Of a DNA stretch of 33,954 bases, positions 15,743 through 24,989 are shown piece after piece. Location: the NCBI GenBank assembly GCA_947259415.1, contig CAMYMI010000024.1, forward strand, positions 1 through 33,954. Reading direction: 5' to 3'. Positions within the stretch are counted from its first letter, which is position 1, and each line of letters begins with the position of its first letter. The notes beneath the pieces were generated by a model. That model saw only the letters and a program-made list of their open reading frames with translations, did no database searches and was not told the origin of the DNA. The stretch is from an uncultured Ectothiorhodospiraceae bacterium (GTDB taxonomy: Bacteria; Pseudomonadota; Gammaproteobacteria; UBA9214). The position numbers and the translations under genes were made by a program.

Positions 15743-17152
15743 ATGACAACAAAAACAAGATTCGCCCCCAGCCCGACTGGTTATCTCCACGTTGGTGGTG
15801 CACGCACAGCATTGTTTTCCTGGCTACATGTCCGCAAGCATGGTGGAAAATTTGTCCTGCGAATCGAGGATACCGATCTCGAGCGCTCCACGGCTGAGTC
15901 CGTTAACGCCATACTGGAGGGCATAACCTGGCTGGGTCTGGAGTACGATGAAGGTCCGTTCTACCAGACCCAGCGTTTTGATCGCTATAACAAGGTCATT
16001 CAGGAACTGATCGACCAGGACCTTGCCTATTATTGCGATTGTCCAAAGGAGCGTCTAGAGTCATTGCGTGAACAACAAATGCAGCGCAAGGAGAAGCCCC
16101 GCTACGACGGGCATTGCCGTGCGAGGCAGATTGATCCCGAAAAGCCGCATGTGGTCCGGTTCCGCAACCCGCTTGAGGGCGGCGTGGTGGTGGATGACTT
16201 GGTGCGCGGGAGGGTCATATTCCGGAATGAGGAACTCGATGATCTTGTAATCCGCCGCACCGACGGTTCGCCGACATACAATCTGACGGTCGTGGTGGAT
16301 GACTCCGACATGGAAATCACCCATGTCATTCGTGGCGATGACCACCTCAATAACACGCCCCGGCAGATCAATATTTTGCAGGCCCTGGGCAAAACACCAC
16401 CCCGCTATGCGCATGTGCCGATGATTCTCGGTGATGACGGCTCGCGACTGTCCAAGCGGCATGGTGCACTGAGCGTCATGGAGTATCGCAAGCAGGGGAT
16501 ATTGCCTGAGGCCTTGTTGAACTACCTGGTGCGCCTGGGATGGTCACATGGCGACCAGGAGATCTTCTCGCTGGACGAAATGATAGAACTGTTTGATATC
16601 GAGGAGGTAAACCGGGCAGCCTCGACATTCAACAACGACAAGCTCCTGTGGCTGAACCAGCATTACATCAAGCACGACGACCCGGCCCGGATTGCCCATC
16701 TGCTGAGCCCACATCTGGGCGATCTGGATATCGACCCGGCAAGCGGGCCCAACCTGGTGGATGTTGTGATCGCACAGCAGGAACGTGCCCGGACGCTGGT
16801 CGAGATGGCAGAAATAAGCGCTTTTTTCTACAAGGACTTCGATGCCTATGATGAGAAGGCCGCCAGGAAGCACCTTAGGCCGGTTGCCAGGGATGTGCTG
16901 GAGAGAGTGCGTCATGTGCTGGCCGAAATGACTGTATGGACACCGGAAAGCCTGCACCAGGCGGTCGTTGACATAGCCGAATCCCTGGAGCTGAAGCTGG
17001 GCAAGGTCGCCCAGCCATTACGCGTGGCTATCGCCGGTAGGGCCGCTTCTCCGGGTATCGATGTGACGCTGCACCTGGTCGGCCAGCAGGCTTGCCTGCG
17101 CCGGATTGACAAGGCGCTGAACTATATCGCGCAACGCGCAACCGAGAATTGA
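15743..17152 (+). CDS. gltX: Glutamyl-tRNA synthetase
   Basis: Charges tRNA-Glu with glutamate in the cytoplasm. Class I signature motifs are present: [19 protein letters not shown] (HIGH-like, about 7-25) and [10 protein letters not shown] (KMSKS-like, about 233-242). The [11 protein letters not shown] glutamate-binding region, a CDCPKERL element and the GDPSNY-equivalent [14 protein letters not shown] are also seen. At 469 aa it is full length with the anticodon-binding helical C-terminus, so it is not the short GluQ paralogue. The start is the ATG at 15743. It lies directly upstream of glnS with 26 nt between, so the two are likely cotranscribed. Confidence 0.97.
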   Translation: MTTKTRFAPSPTGYLHVGGARTALFSWLHVRKHGGKFVLRIEDTDLERSTAESVNAILEGITWLGLEYDEGPFYQTQRFDRYNKVIQELIDQDLAYYCDCPKERLESLREQQMQRKEKPRYDGHCRARQIDPEKPHVVRFRNPLEGGVVVDDLVRGRVIFRNEELDDLVIRRTDGSPTYNLTVVVDDSDMEITHVIRGDDHLNNTPRQINILQALGKTPPRYAHVPMILGDDGSRLSKRHGALSVMEYRKQGILPEALLNYLVRLGWSHGDQEIFSLDEMIELFDIEEVNRAASTFNNDKLLWLNQHYIKHDDPARIAHLLSPHLGDLDIDPASGPNLVDVVIAQQERARTLVEMAEISAFFYKDFDAYDEKAARKHLRPVARDVLERVRHVLAEMTVWTPESLHQAVVDIAESLELKLGKVAQPLRVAIAGRAASPGIDVTLHLVGQQACLRRIDKALNYIAQRATEN

Positions 17153-17178
17153 TCGGGCTTGATGTAAGGACCCAACTT

Positions 17179-18876
17179 ATGAGTGACAACGAGGCAGCCA
17201 CGCCCGGCAACTTTGTACGCAATATCATTGATGCCGATCGGCGGGCCAACAAGCATGACGGTCGGGTGGCCACCCGTTTTCCGCCTGAACCGAACGGTTA
17301 CCTGCACATTGGCCATGCGAAATCTATTTGCCTGAATTTTGGTATTGCCAGGGACTACCACGGCACCTGTAACCTGCGTTTCGACGACACCAACCCGCAC
17401 AAGGAAAATATCGAATACGTTAAGGCAATCGAGGATGACATCCGCTGGCTCGGCTATGACTGGGGAGACCGCCTGTTTTTTGCGTCTGATTATTTCGAGC
17501 CGCTTTACGAGTTCGCCTGCGAGTTGATTCGCAATGGCAAGGCCTATATCTGCGACCTGACGGCCGAGCAGATCCGTGAATTCCGCGGCACCCTGACCGA
17601 GGCCGGAAGTGATAGCCCTTACCGCGATCGTCCGGTCGAGGAAAATCTGGACCTGTTCGCACGCATGCGCGCAGGTGAATTCGAAGACGGGGCACGGGTG
17701 TTGCGGGCGCGGATCGATATGGGTTCGCCGAACATGAATATGCGTGATCCCACCCTGTACCGCATCCGTCACGGTGTCATCCATCACCAGACCGGGGAGG
17801 AGTGGTGCATCTACCCGATGTATGACTTCACCCATCCGATTTCGGATGCCCTCGAGGGCATAACGCATTCCCTTTGTACCCTCGAGTTTGAGGATCACCG
17901 GCCACTGTATGACTGGGTACTGGATAACGTCTCGGTGTCCTGCCATCCGCAACAGATCGAATTCTCTCGACTGAACCTGCAATATACGGTCATGAGCAAG
18001 CGCAAGCTTACCCAGCTTGTCGAGGATGGGCACGTGGAGGGCTGGGACGATCCGCGTATGCCGACACTTGCTGGAATGCGCCGGCGCGGTTTCACGCCGG
18101 CCTCGATCCGCGACTTTTGCGATCGAATCGGGATCACCAAGTCGGAGAACTCGGTCGAGATGGGGATGCTTGAATACAGCATCCGCGAGGACCTGAATGC
18201 GCATGCAGCGAGGCGCATGGGCGTGATACATCCACTCAAGGTGGTGATTCTGAACTACCCGGAAGACCGGGTGGAACAGGTATGGTCTGCAAACCATCCC
18301 CAGGATGAATCGATGGGACAGCGGGAGCTGCCGTTCACCCGCGAGCTGTACATCGATCGCGATGACTTCCGCGAGGAGGCCCCCAAGAAATTCAAACGAC
18401 TGGTTTCCGGTGGCGAAGTGCGCCTGCGCAACGCCTACGTGATCCGTTGCGAGGAGGTCATCAAGGACGTCAATGGTAACATCATCGAACTCCATTGCAG
18501 CTACGATCCGGCGACTCTGGGGGCGAACCCCGAGGGCCGCAAGGTCAAGGGTGTCATCCACTGGGTCTCTGTGCCGTATGGCCTGGAAGCGGAAGTGCGC
18601 CTGTATGACCGCCTGTTCACCCACCCCAGTCCGGACTCGACCCGGGATAGAAAGGACTACCGGGAGTATCTGAACCCCGATTCCCTGCGGACTGTGACCC
18701 GCTGCATCGTGGAGCCAAGCCTGGCGGATGCCCATCCCGGCGAGCACTTCCAGTTCGAGCGCGAGGGTTATTTTTGCGTCGATACGAAGCTGTCTACCGG
18801 ATCTTCCCTGGTATTCAATCGCACCGTGACGCTGCGCGACTCCTGGGCGAAAATCGAGCAGCAACAGAAGGTTTAA
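17179..18876 (+). CDS. glnS: Glutaminyl-tRNA synthetase
   Basis: Charges tRNA-Gln directly. It has [21 protein letters not shown] (HIGH, about 34-53), [12 protein letters not shown], and YTVMSKRKL (KMSKS, about 270-278), and the usual C-terminal beta-barrel anticodon-binding domains. The protein is 565 aa, close to E. coli GlnRS. The start ATG at 17179 has GTAAGGA eight bases upstream; an in-frame upstream codon at 17149 would overlap the gltX end and has no binding site. The presence of GlnRS means this organism need not make Gln-tRNA by amidation. Confidence 0.97.
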   Translation: MSDNEAATPGNFVRNIIDADRRANKHDGRVATRFPPEPNGYLHIGHAKSICLNFGIARDYHGTCNLRFDDTNPHKENIEYVKAIEDDIRWLGYDWGDRLFFASDYFEPLYEFACELIRNGKAYICDLTAEQIREFRGTLTEAGSDSPYRDRPVEENLDLFARMRAGEFEDGARVLRARIDMGSPNMNMRDPTLYRIRHGVIHHQTGEEWCIYPMYDFTHPISDALEGITHSLCTLEFEDHRPLYDWVLDNVSVSCHPQQIEFSRLNLQYTVMSKRKLTQLVEDGHVEGWDDPRMPTLAGMRRRGFTPASIRDFCDRIGITKSENSVEMGMLEYSIREDLNAHAARRMGVIHPLKVVILNYPEDRVEQVWSANHPQDESMGQRELPFTRELYIDRDDFREEAPKKFKRLVSGGEVRLRNAYVIRCEEVIKDVNGNIIELHCSYDPATLGANPEGRKVKGVIHWVSVPYGLEAEVRLYDRLFTHPSPDSTRDRKDYREYLNPDSLRTVTRCIVEPSLADAHPGEHFQFEREGYFCVDTKLSTGSSLVFNRTVTLRDSWAKIEQQQKV

Positions 18877-18991
18877 TTCACGGCCTGCCGTAAAGGGGTG
18901 TTGATTGTATCCGGATGGCAGACCATATTAATATGTATCAGGACGTCAAGCACTTAGGCGGTCGGGATCTGAGCTGAATTACGTTATAATC

Positions 18992-19020
18992 TTGACAGCG
19001 ACAGTCACCTCACGTAGATT
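18992..19020 (+). promoter_or_regulatory. Strong sigma-70 promoter of the tRNA-Ala gene
   Basis: A consensus TTGACA is followed after exactly 17 nt by TAGATT, then a GC-rich GCGCGC discriminator just before the expected transcription start (about 19027). Such a discriminator is typical of stable-RNA promoters under stringent control. Confidence 0.8.
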
Positions 19021-19036
19021 GCGCGCTTCGTTTTCT

Positions 19037-19112
19037 GGGGCCATAGCTCAGCTGGGAGAGCACTTGCATGGCATGCAAGGGGTCGGCGGTTCGATCCCGC
19101 CTGGCTCCACCA
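19037..19112 (+). tRNA. tRNA-Ala, anticodon GGC
   Basis: A 76-nt cloverleaf folds by eye: acceptor GGGGCCA with TGGCTCC (one G-T pair), D-arm GCTC/GAGC, and anticodon stem CTTGC/GCAAG with loop ATGGCAT. The anticodon is GGC, reading GCC and GCU codons. The T-arm is GGCGG/CCGCC with TTCGATC. The discriminator is A and the CCA end is encoded in the DNA. Confidence 0.97.
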
Positions 19113-19117
19113 GATTC

Positions 19118-19150
19118 CGGGGGCTGACTCTTCAGCCCCCGAATTCATTT
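19118..19150 (+). terminator. Hairpin terminator after tRNA-Ala
   Basis: CGGGGGCTGA and TCAGCCCCCG form a perfect 10-bp stem with a CTCT loop starting six bases after the tRNA. The following AATTCATTTTGTT is a weak T-tract. Confidence 0.8.
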
Positions 19151-19241
19151 TGTTCCGCGCGGCGACATTATCCGAAACCCCGCTGCCACCTATTGACTAT
19201 TCTGCACTGCAGCAGTGCGGTGTTCACATGCCGGTATTCAT

Positions 19242-19943
19242 TCAAGGTGAAATGATCCTGCCCAGATGTTCGCGCAACCTGTCTGGAGAGGCCAGGTTGG
19301 ATTCAGATAACGTCAACAGAAAATATACCGGTTCTTCATCCCGAATCATGTCAATAGCGGACGAATAAGAGCGCACTTCACCCGGATCCAGCTCAACCCT
19401 GTCCACGTCAGTCGTCGCATCGCCGGATGTGACCTGGGCGACGCCGATCTGAATTCCAATGTCGTTGAATAAAAAGATCTCGACCTTCGGCCGTACGATC
19501 CCCAGACTGTTATTGTGCAATACCAGTCGGTATTCATAGATCTTCTTCTTACCGCTCTTCACCAGGGTGAAGATGACATTACGTACATATTCCTCACCAA
19601 TTGTAATCGCCTCGTCATAGGTCAACGGGAGCAGGTTGGGAATCCGCTCTTGTACAAGGAGGTCTCGCTCGCCGCGTACCGTTTCGAGTTCCTTGCTAAC
19701 ATTCTGCAGCGTGGCCTCCAGTTTCCGCAGTTGCACTGTGGATTGCTCAAGTTTGGTGGATTTTCCGGCTATGTAGAACCAGGTGAAAATATAGGTAAGC
19801 GTGAAGAGTATCGCTAAGCCGGCAAGCAGGTATCGATAGCGCCTTAGCCTGGTCTCGCTTTGGTACCTGGAGCGTGAACGCCGGACACGTCGCGATCTGC
19901 CATTGGTCGCTTCGCCATCCTCAACGACTACGGTTGTACTCAT
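19242..19943 (-). CDS. Single-pass membrane protein with coiled coil, unknown function (233 aa)
   Basis: A short, Arg-rich cytoplasmic N-terminus (RSRRVRRSRSRYQ, about 16-28) precedes one membrane span (about 39-60). A heptad-like coiled coil follows (about 64-100, KLEQSTVQLRKLEATLQNV). The rest is a probable periplasmic beta-rich domain (about 115-233), with YRLVLHNNSLGIVRPKVEIFLFND resembling an immunoglobulin-like fold. The positive-inside rule puts the C-terminal domain in the periplasm. The start is the ATG at 19943, two codons inside a GTG. I do not recognise the family. Placed before the exopolysaccharide/PEP-CTERM genes, it could be an envelope factor. Confidence 0.7.
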   Translation of the reverse strand: MSTTVVVEDGEATNGRSRRVRRSRSRYQSETRLRRYRYLLAGLAILFTLTYIFTWFYIAGKSTKLEQSTVQLRKLEATLQNVSKELETVRGERDLLVQERIPNLLPLTYDEAITIGEEYVRNVIFTLVKSGKKKIYEYRLVLHNNSLGIVRPKVEIFLFNDIGIQIGVAQVTSGDATTDVDRVELDPGEVRSYSSAIDMIRDEEPVYFLLTLSESNLASPDRLREHLGRIISP

Positions 19944-20317
19944 ATCCACTCTACTCCCACGACTTGTAATTACACCCGTTGGCCCGCCAGCTTGGCATGC
20001 TGCTTATAATTGCCGCAAATATGATGCCAATATATTTAATACATTAAAAACAATAAGTAACATAATCCAATTATTATTTAAAGACATAGATGTTAAATAA
20101 AATGACACCCCAATGTTTCTTCAAATGATCATTAGTACACTGAAATCCCCGAATACGGACCCCGGCACGGTAATATCGGCGAAATCCTCTCCGTTGCGAG
20201 TCTGATCGGCATGATGCCAACTGAAAATGACAGGATCCCCGGCTATGTATCCTCACAGGGCCTCCTGATCAACTAGCTGACTATCAAGGAATTACACGCC
20301 GTGCCGATAAGAATCAT
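19944..20317. other. Divergent gap of 374 nt, mostly AT-rich
   Basis: This lies between the divergent membrane-protein gene and the cyclic-nucleotide-binding gene. The stretch 20010-20110 is very AT-rich and probably holds promoters for one or both, but I could not assign boxes with confidence. No RNA gene or repeat is recognised. Confidence 0.4.
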
Positions 20318-20914
20318 GTGAATTCACACGATTCAGGTCAGTGGTGGCATGTCCACGAAATACGATCTCCCGCATCCTGCATACAGAACAGGTCGCCTTC
20401 CAGAAATACCCGGTCCACAGGTAATCTCCCCGTGAAAGGCATTTGTGACAAATTATTAGAACATCCCGGGTTCAGGGAAAGTGAACACTGGGTACGTCGC
20501 TATTTTTCAGCGAATGAAAAGATTATATCGGAGGGTGATACTGGTCGGGAGGTCTTTGTCCTGCAGCGCGGGAGCGTCAGGATTACGGGTAGCGTCGAGT
20601 TGCAACAGGGAGAGGCCATTCATCCTGGTTTCTGCGATCTGGAGGCCGGGGCGGTCTTTGGTGAATTCGGTCTACTCAGCCAGAATCAGCGCAGTGCCAC
20701 TGTGATTACGGTAACCGATTGCGAGATAGTCGTCATTGACGGCGAGCGCCTGCTCGAGTTCTTCGAACAACACCCCGGAATAGGCTACCGGTTCCTGCTG
20801 GAATTACTGGAAAACTCGGCCAGGCATCTTGATCAGACCAATCGGAAGATGCTCAAGATGCTTGCCTGGGGACTGCAGGCCCGCAATCTGGATTCCTGCA
20901 TTTCCGGGACATAA
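20318..20914 (+). CDS. Cyclic nucleotide-binding domain protein (Crp/Fnr-like, no HTH)
   Basis: One cNMP-binding beta-barrel (about residues 45-160 of the longest reading). It shows FSANEKIISEGDTGREVFVLQRGSVRI, then DLEAGAVFGEFGLLSQNQRSATVITV, with the phosphate-cassette FGE-x9-RSA arrangement. A helix follows (about 150-190), but no helix-turn-helix domain, so it is not a complete transcription factor and may act through a partner. The GTG at 20318 and a later GTG at 20432 are both possible starts with no good ribosome binding site. The first 38 residues are Ser/Arg-rich and outside the domain, so the shorter form is quite possible. The ligand is unproven. Confidence 0.8.
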   Translation: MNSHDSGQWWHVHEIRSPASCIQNRSPSRNTRSTGNLPVKGICDKLLEHPGFRESEHWVRRYFSANEKIISEGDTGREVFVLQRGSVRITGSVELQQGEAIHPGFCDLEAGAVFGEFGLLSQNQRSATVITVTDCEIVVIDGERLLEFFEQHPGIGYRFLLELLENSARHLDQTNRKMLKMLAWGLQARNLDSCISGT

Positions 20915-21380
20915 TCGATTCAATCCCGGTGTTCCTGTGTGCGTCCGAAATCTGGGCGCAACCTGCTACCTGCGCCACGTGTGCGTCACCCAATGACCGG
21001 GCACACCCATGGGCTCCCAGCCGGCTTGCCACTAGCTCGGGTGCCTAACTCTGTGTTTGAATGTTATCAATGGCTTGCGCAGCTCGATTGAATAATTATA
21101 TAAGTATACAATGTATTATTTATGTTGAGCCTCTGATCTCGGCAGGGTGAAGAATTCTCCAGCGCTGGAGGTCAGGACAATAACGGCATGGATTCGCACC
21201 GGCTGTGGCAGAGATTGGCGGTTTATGTTTCTCCAGCCAGGGCCGCTAATACGGTTATATTTATTAATAAGATACTGAAGTACATAGGGTTAGGGATGGC
21301 AGCAAGACATAATCAGCAGGCGACCGGTTCCCTGGGTTGCGCGCTCCGGGTACGCCGGGAACAGCGAGTGACGTAATCCC
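20915..21380. other. Gap of 466 nt upstream of the glycosylphosphotransferase gene
   Basis: The gap contains an AT-rich patch (about 21085-21125) with TATAAG preceded 18 nt earlier by TTGCGC, a weak candidate promoter. No sigma-54 box with correct GG-N10-GC spacing was found; TGGCAG at about 21206 is followed by GC at the wrong distance. A short open frame at 21188-21376 has no ribosome binding site and no recognisable product. Confidence 0.4.
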
Positions 21381-22790
21381 ATGCCTGTCTTCCGCATATT
21401 CCGCCACTATATCCCGGCATCGTTCATTATCCTGGGGATCATCGAGGCGTTGATTTGCTTCCTGGGATTCTATGCCGGTGTCTACCTGCGCTTCTTGGGC
21501 GATTCCGCTGTCGTCGCAAGTCATTTCGGGACCTTGTGGCCAAAGGCCCTTGTCTACACGGCGATCATTGTATTCGCCATGATTTCACTGGGGCTCTACG
21601 ATCGCACGGCATGGTCACTGGAAGGGCGTTCCGCGATGCTGTTGCGGGTGTTCGCCAGTTTTCTGGTCGCGATCTTTCCCCTGAGTTTCCTGTTCTACCT
21701 CATGCCGACAATTCACCTCTGGCGTGGCGCCACCTTGCTGGTGTTGTGCATGTCACTGATCGGTGTAATCATGACCCGCCTGTTATTTATCAACGTGGTG
21801 GACCGCAAGGTCTTCAGGCGCCGTGCCCTGGTGCTCGGCGCGGGTAAGCGTGCCTGTCATATCAGGACACTGGAGGATCAGCTGCCCGTGCTGGGTGTCG
21901 AGGTGGTGGGTTACACGCACATGGACAGGGATCACGATGTCATTGATGACGGTCGCCTCGTTCGGCTGGACAGGTCCATAAGTGAAATCGTCACGGAAAG
22001 AAAGGTTGATGAAATCATCCTGGCCGTCGATGATCGGCGCAAGGGCATGCCGGTAGGCGAGATCCTGGATTGCAAGATGGACGGTGTGGACGTACTCGAT
22101 ATGCTGACCTTCTTTGAACGGGAAACCGGCAGGATCAAACTGGACCTCATGAATCCCAGCTGGCTGTTTCTGTCGGACGGGTTTCGTTTCAATGCGGTTC
22201 GCGAGACGCTCAAGCGTATCTTCGATATCGTGGTCAGCCTGCTACTGTTGCCTGTCTTTCTGCCACTGATGTTCGTTGTTGCCATTGCCATTTGGATCGA
22301 AAGCGGGGGTAAGGGGTCTGTCTTCTATACACAGCCCCGGGTTGGCCTTAACAACAATGAATTCACCATTTATAAATTCCGCAGCATGCGGCCCGACGCC
22401 GAGAAGGACGGCGTGGCCCGGTGGGCGCAAGCGGGAGATAACCGGGTGACCCGGGTCGGGGCCTTCATCCGCAAGGGAAGGCTGGATGAGCTGCCCCAGA
22501 TCTTCAATATCCTCAAGGGTGACATGAGTTTTGTCGGCCCCCGACCGGAGCGCCCGGTGTTCGTGGAACAGCTGCAGCAGCAATACCCCTACTACCGCGA
22601 ACGGCACCGCATGCGCCCGGGGCTGACGGGCTGGGCCCAGATATCCTATCAATACGGCGATTCAGCGGAGGACGCCTTCCGCAAGCTCGAGTATGATTTG
22701 TATTACGTGAAAAATTACAGTATTTTTCTGGACTTGCTGATAATTCTTCATACGATACAGGTTGTTTTGACAGGCAAGGGTGCGCACTGA
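21381..22790 (+). CDS. Exopolysaccharide polyprenyl glycosylphosphotransferase, PEP-CTERM/XrtA-associated type
   Basis: An inner-membrane enzyme that starts a polysaccharide repeat unit by moving a sugar phosphate onto undecaprenyl phosphate. The N-terminus (RIFRHYIP lead) carries four membrane spans (about 12-31, 50-70, 85-108, 112-131), then a Rossmann-like CoA-binding-like domain (about 145-250, VLGAGKRACHI). The bacterial sugar-transferase domain (about 275-469) has a re-entrant helix (KRIFDIVVSLLLLPVFLPLM), YKFRSM, DELPQIFNILKGDMSFVGPRPERP and MRPGLTGWAQ. The 469-aa layout matches the family annotated as XrtA-system glycosyltransferase TIGR03013. It lies upstream of prsK in the same orientation. 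Confidence 0.92.
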   Translation: MPVFRIFRHYIPASFIILGIIEALICFLGFYAGVYLRFLGDSAVVASHFGTLWPKALVYTAIIVFAMISLGLYDRTAWSLEGRSAMLLRVFASFLVAIFPLSFLFYLMPTIHLWRGATLLVLCMSLIGVIMTRLLFINVVDRKVFRRRALVLGAGKRACHIRTLEDQLPVLGVEVVGYTHMDRDHDVIDDGRLVRLDRSISEIVTERKVDEIILAVDDRRKGMPVGEILDCKMDGVDVLDMLTFFERETGRIKLDLMNPSWLFLSDGFRFNAVRETLKRIFDIVVSLLLLPVFLPLMFVVAIAIWIESGGKGSVFYTQPRVGLNNNEFTIYKFRSMRPDAEKDGVARWAQAGDNRVTRVGAFIRKGRLDELPQIFNILKGDMSFVGPRPERPVFVEQLQQQYPYYRERHRMRPGLTGWAQISYQYGDSAEDAFRKLEYDLYYVKNYSIFLDLLIILHTIQVVLTGKGAH

Positions 22791-22898
22791 CCCGAGACCC
22801 CCCAGAGCCGGTGGCTGCCTGATCCCCACCCTGATCCCCACGGCGGTTGCGCAGGATTTAGAGCATGAACGGTACCGGGTGTGATTAACACGGGTGCG

Positions 22899-24989
22899 AT
22901 GAACATCGGTGTAGTGAGTTACACGCTGGGCGCACTGGCCTACCTGGCGCTGACGGCGCTGCTGTTGACCGGCTGGCGGGGGCGGCTGCAGGGCGGCCTG
23001 CTGGTGACGGCGACGTTCGTGACGGCCCTGTGGTGTGGCGCCGAGGCGCTGTGGGCCGGCTGGAGACTGCTGCCGGGCACCTTGGTGCAGACCGGGGAGA
23101 CCCTGCACCTCGTCGCCTGGGCTGCCTTCCTGTCCGGCCTGCTGGGTCATGCGCGCAGCCGGGTACGCCTGGTCAGTCTGCTGATGTACGGCCTCGCGGC
23201 CATCCTGTTGCTGGGGCCGTTGATCTTTCCCTTGCTGTCTGCCTGGCTCCCGCAGGCGACGTCCGTCTCGCAACCCTTCTTTCTCGGCTATGTCCTGCTG
23301 ACCGTGGGCGGCCTGTTCCTGGTGGAGAACCTGTATCGCAACACCCGTCCCGAGCAGCGCTGGGGGATCAAGTTTCTGTGCCTGGGTGTGGGTGCACTGT
23401 TCGCCTATGACTTCTTCCTCTACGCCGAGGCGCTGCTGTTCAACCAGCTAAATCCGAATCTGTTGCACGCGCGCGGTGCCGTGTACATGCTGGTGATGCC
23501 GCTGATCGGGATCTCGGTGGCGCGCAATCCCGAGTGGTCGTTCTCGATGTTCATCTCCAGGGACCTCGCCGTACACACGGCGACCCTGCTGGCGGCCGGG
23601 GCCTACCTGCTGCTCATGGCCATCGCCGGCTACTACATCCGCTATTTCGGGGGCGAGTGGGGGGGCTTTTTACAGATCGTCTTCCTGTTCGGGGCCGGGG
23701 TGGTGTTGCTGGTGCTGCTGTTCTCCGGGCAGCTGCGTGCCCGCATCCGGGTATTTCTCGGCAAGCACTTCATCCACCACCGCTATGACTACCGGGCGCA
23801 GTGGCTCAGCTTCACCAAGGCCCTGTCGCAATGCAAGCAGGAGGTCCTGCCACATGAATGCGTGGTGCGGGCGATCGCGGAAGTGGTGGACAGCCCCGGC
23901 GGGATGCTGTGGCTGCGCGACAAGGACGGCGCCCTGGTCCAGGTAACCCACTGGGGGGTCTCCGGCGGGGAAGACGAGATCCTGGCCGCTGACGCCCCGC
24001 TGGCCCGCTACCTGGTCGAGCCCGCCTGGGTGATCGACCTGGAAGAGTACCGCACGGACCCGGAACTGTATGCGTCGCTGGAATTGCCGGACTGGGTACT
24101 CGAGCTGCCGCGCGCCTGGCTACTGGTACCGCTACTCGACCAGGGGCAGTTACTCGGTTTTGTGGTCATCACCCAACCGCGCGCCCGGGTACCGTTCAAC
24201 TGGGAGCTGCGTGACCTGCTGAAAACCGCCGCATCCCAGGCGGCCAGCCACCTGGCGCAGCTGGAGGCCGTGGAGGCGCTGGCCGAGGCCCGCCAGTTCG
24301 AGGGCTTCCACCGCCTGTCCGCCTTTGTGCTGCATGACATCAAGAACCTGATTGCCCAGCAGTCCCTGCTGGTCGGTACGGCCGCACAGCACAAACACAA
24401 GCCGGAGTTTATCGATGATGCCATCGACATCATGGAACATTCAGTGGCCAAGATGCAGCGCCTGATGCAGTTGTTGCGCGCCGGTGTGCCCGGCAGCAAG
24501 CCGCGGCCAGCCAACCTGGTGACGGTTCTGCGGGACGCCGTAAATCAGCGCAGCGGCAGCCGACCCGTGCCCGGCCTGGACGCGATGCCCGAGGAGGCCT
24601 GGGTGATGATGGACCAGGACCGGATGACCTCGGTGATCGGGAACCTGATCCAGAATGCCCAGGACGCCACCCCGGATGACGGCGCGGTCAGTATCAGTCT
24701 GACCCGTCACGGGAAACGGGCGGTGATCGTGATCGCGGATAATGGTTGCGGGATGGACGCGGCGTTCATTCGTGAGCGCCTGTTCCGTCCCTTCGATACC
24801 ACCAAGGGGGATACCGGTATGGGCATCGGTGCCTATGAGTGCCGGGAGTATGTACAGGGCCTGGGCGGCGAACTTCGTGTGCAAAGTGAACCCGGGGCGG
24901 GGACCCGGATGCAAATTACGCTACCATTGGTAGCCGAGGGTGTGGCTGAGCAAAAGAGCTATCAACACAAGGAGCGGTTGGTTGAGTAA
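22899..24989 (+). CDS. prsK: XrtA/PEP-CTERM system histidine kinase PrsK
   Basis: A 696-aa membrane kinase that is expected to phosphorylate PrsR. The N-terminal 290 residues carry about eight hydrophobic spans. A GAF-like domain follows (about 330-450). The kinase core has H479 in FVLHDIKNLIAQQSLL, N box (VIGNLIQNAQDATPDDG), G1 (IADNGCGMD) and G2 (GDTGMGIGAYECREYVQGLGG). The LHDIKN H-box is characteristic of this family. The ATG at 22899 is preferred over the GTG six codons earlier because family members begin with NIGVxSY. Its stop overlaps the start of prsR by 8 nt, so the pair is translationally coupled. Confidence 0.92.
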   Translation: MNIGVVSYTLGALAYLALTALLLTGWRGRLQGGLLVTATFVTALWCGAEALWAGWRLLPGTLVQTGETLHLVAWAAFLSGLLGHARSRVRLVSLLMYGLAAILLLGPLIFPLLSAWLPQATSVSQPFFLGYVLLTVGGLFLVENLYRNTRPEQRWGIKFLCLGVGALFAYDFFLYAEALLFNQLNPNLLHARGAVYMLVMPLIGISVARNPEWSFSMFISRDLAVHTATLLAAGAYLLLMAIAGYYIRYFGGEWGGFLQIVFLFGAGVVLLVLLFSGQLRARIRVFLGKHFIHHRYDYRAQWLSFTKALSQCKQEVLPHECVVRAIAEVVDSPGGMLWLRDKDGALVQVTHWGVSGGEDEILAADAPLARYLVEPAWVIDLEEYRTDPELYASLELPDWVLELPRAWLLVPLLDQGQLLGFVVITQPRARVPFNWELRDLLKTAASQAASHLAQLEAVEALAEARQFEGFHRLSAFVLHDIKNLIAQQSLLVGTAAQHKHKPEFIDDAIDIMEHSVAKMQRLMQLLRAGVPGSKPRPANLVTVLRDAVNQRSGSRPVPGLDAMPEEAWVMMDQDRMTSVIGNLIQNAQDATPDDGAVSISLTRHGKRAVIVIADNGCGMDAAFIRERLFRPFDTTKGDTGMGIGAYECREYVQGLGGELRVQSEPGAGTRMQITLPLVAEGVAEQKSYQHKERLVE

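Noticed and set aside
17122-18864. A 580-aa open frame on the minus strand
   Set aside because: It is antisense to glnS over nearly its full length and arises from codon bias in GC-rich coding DNA; no family motif or ribosome binding site.
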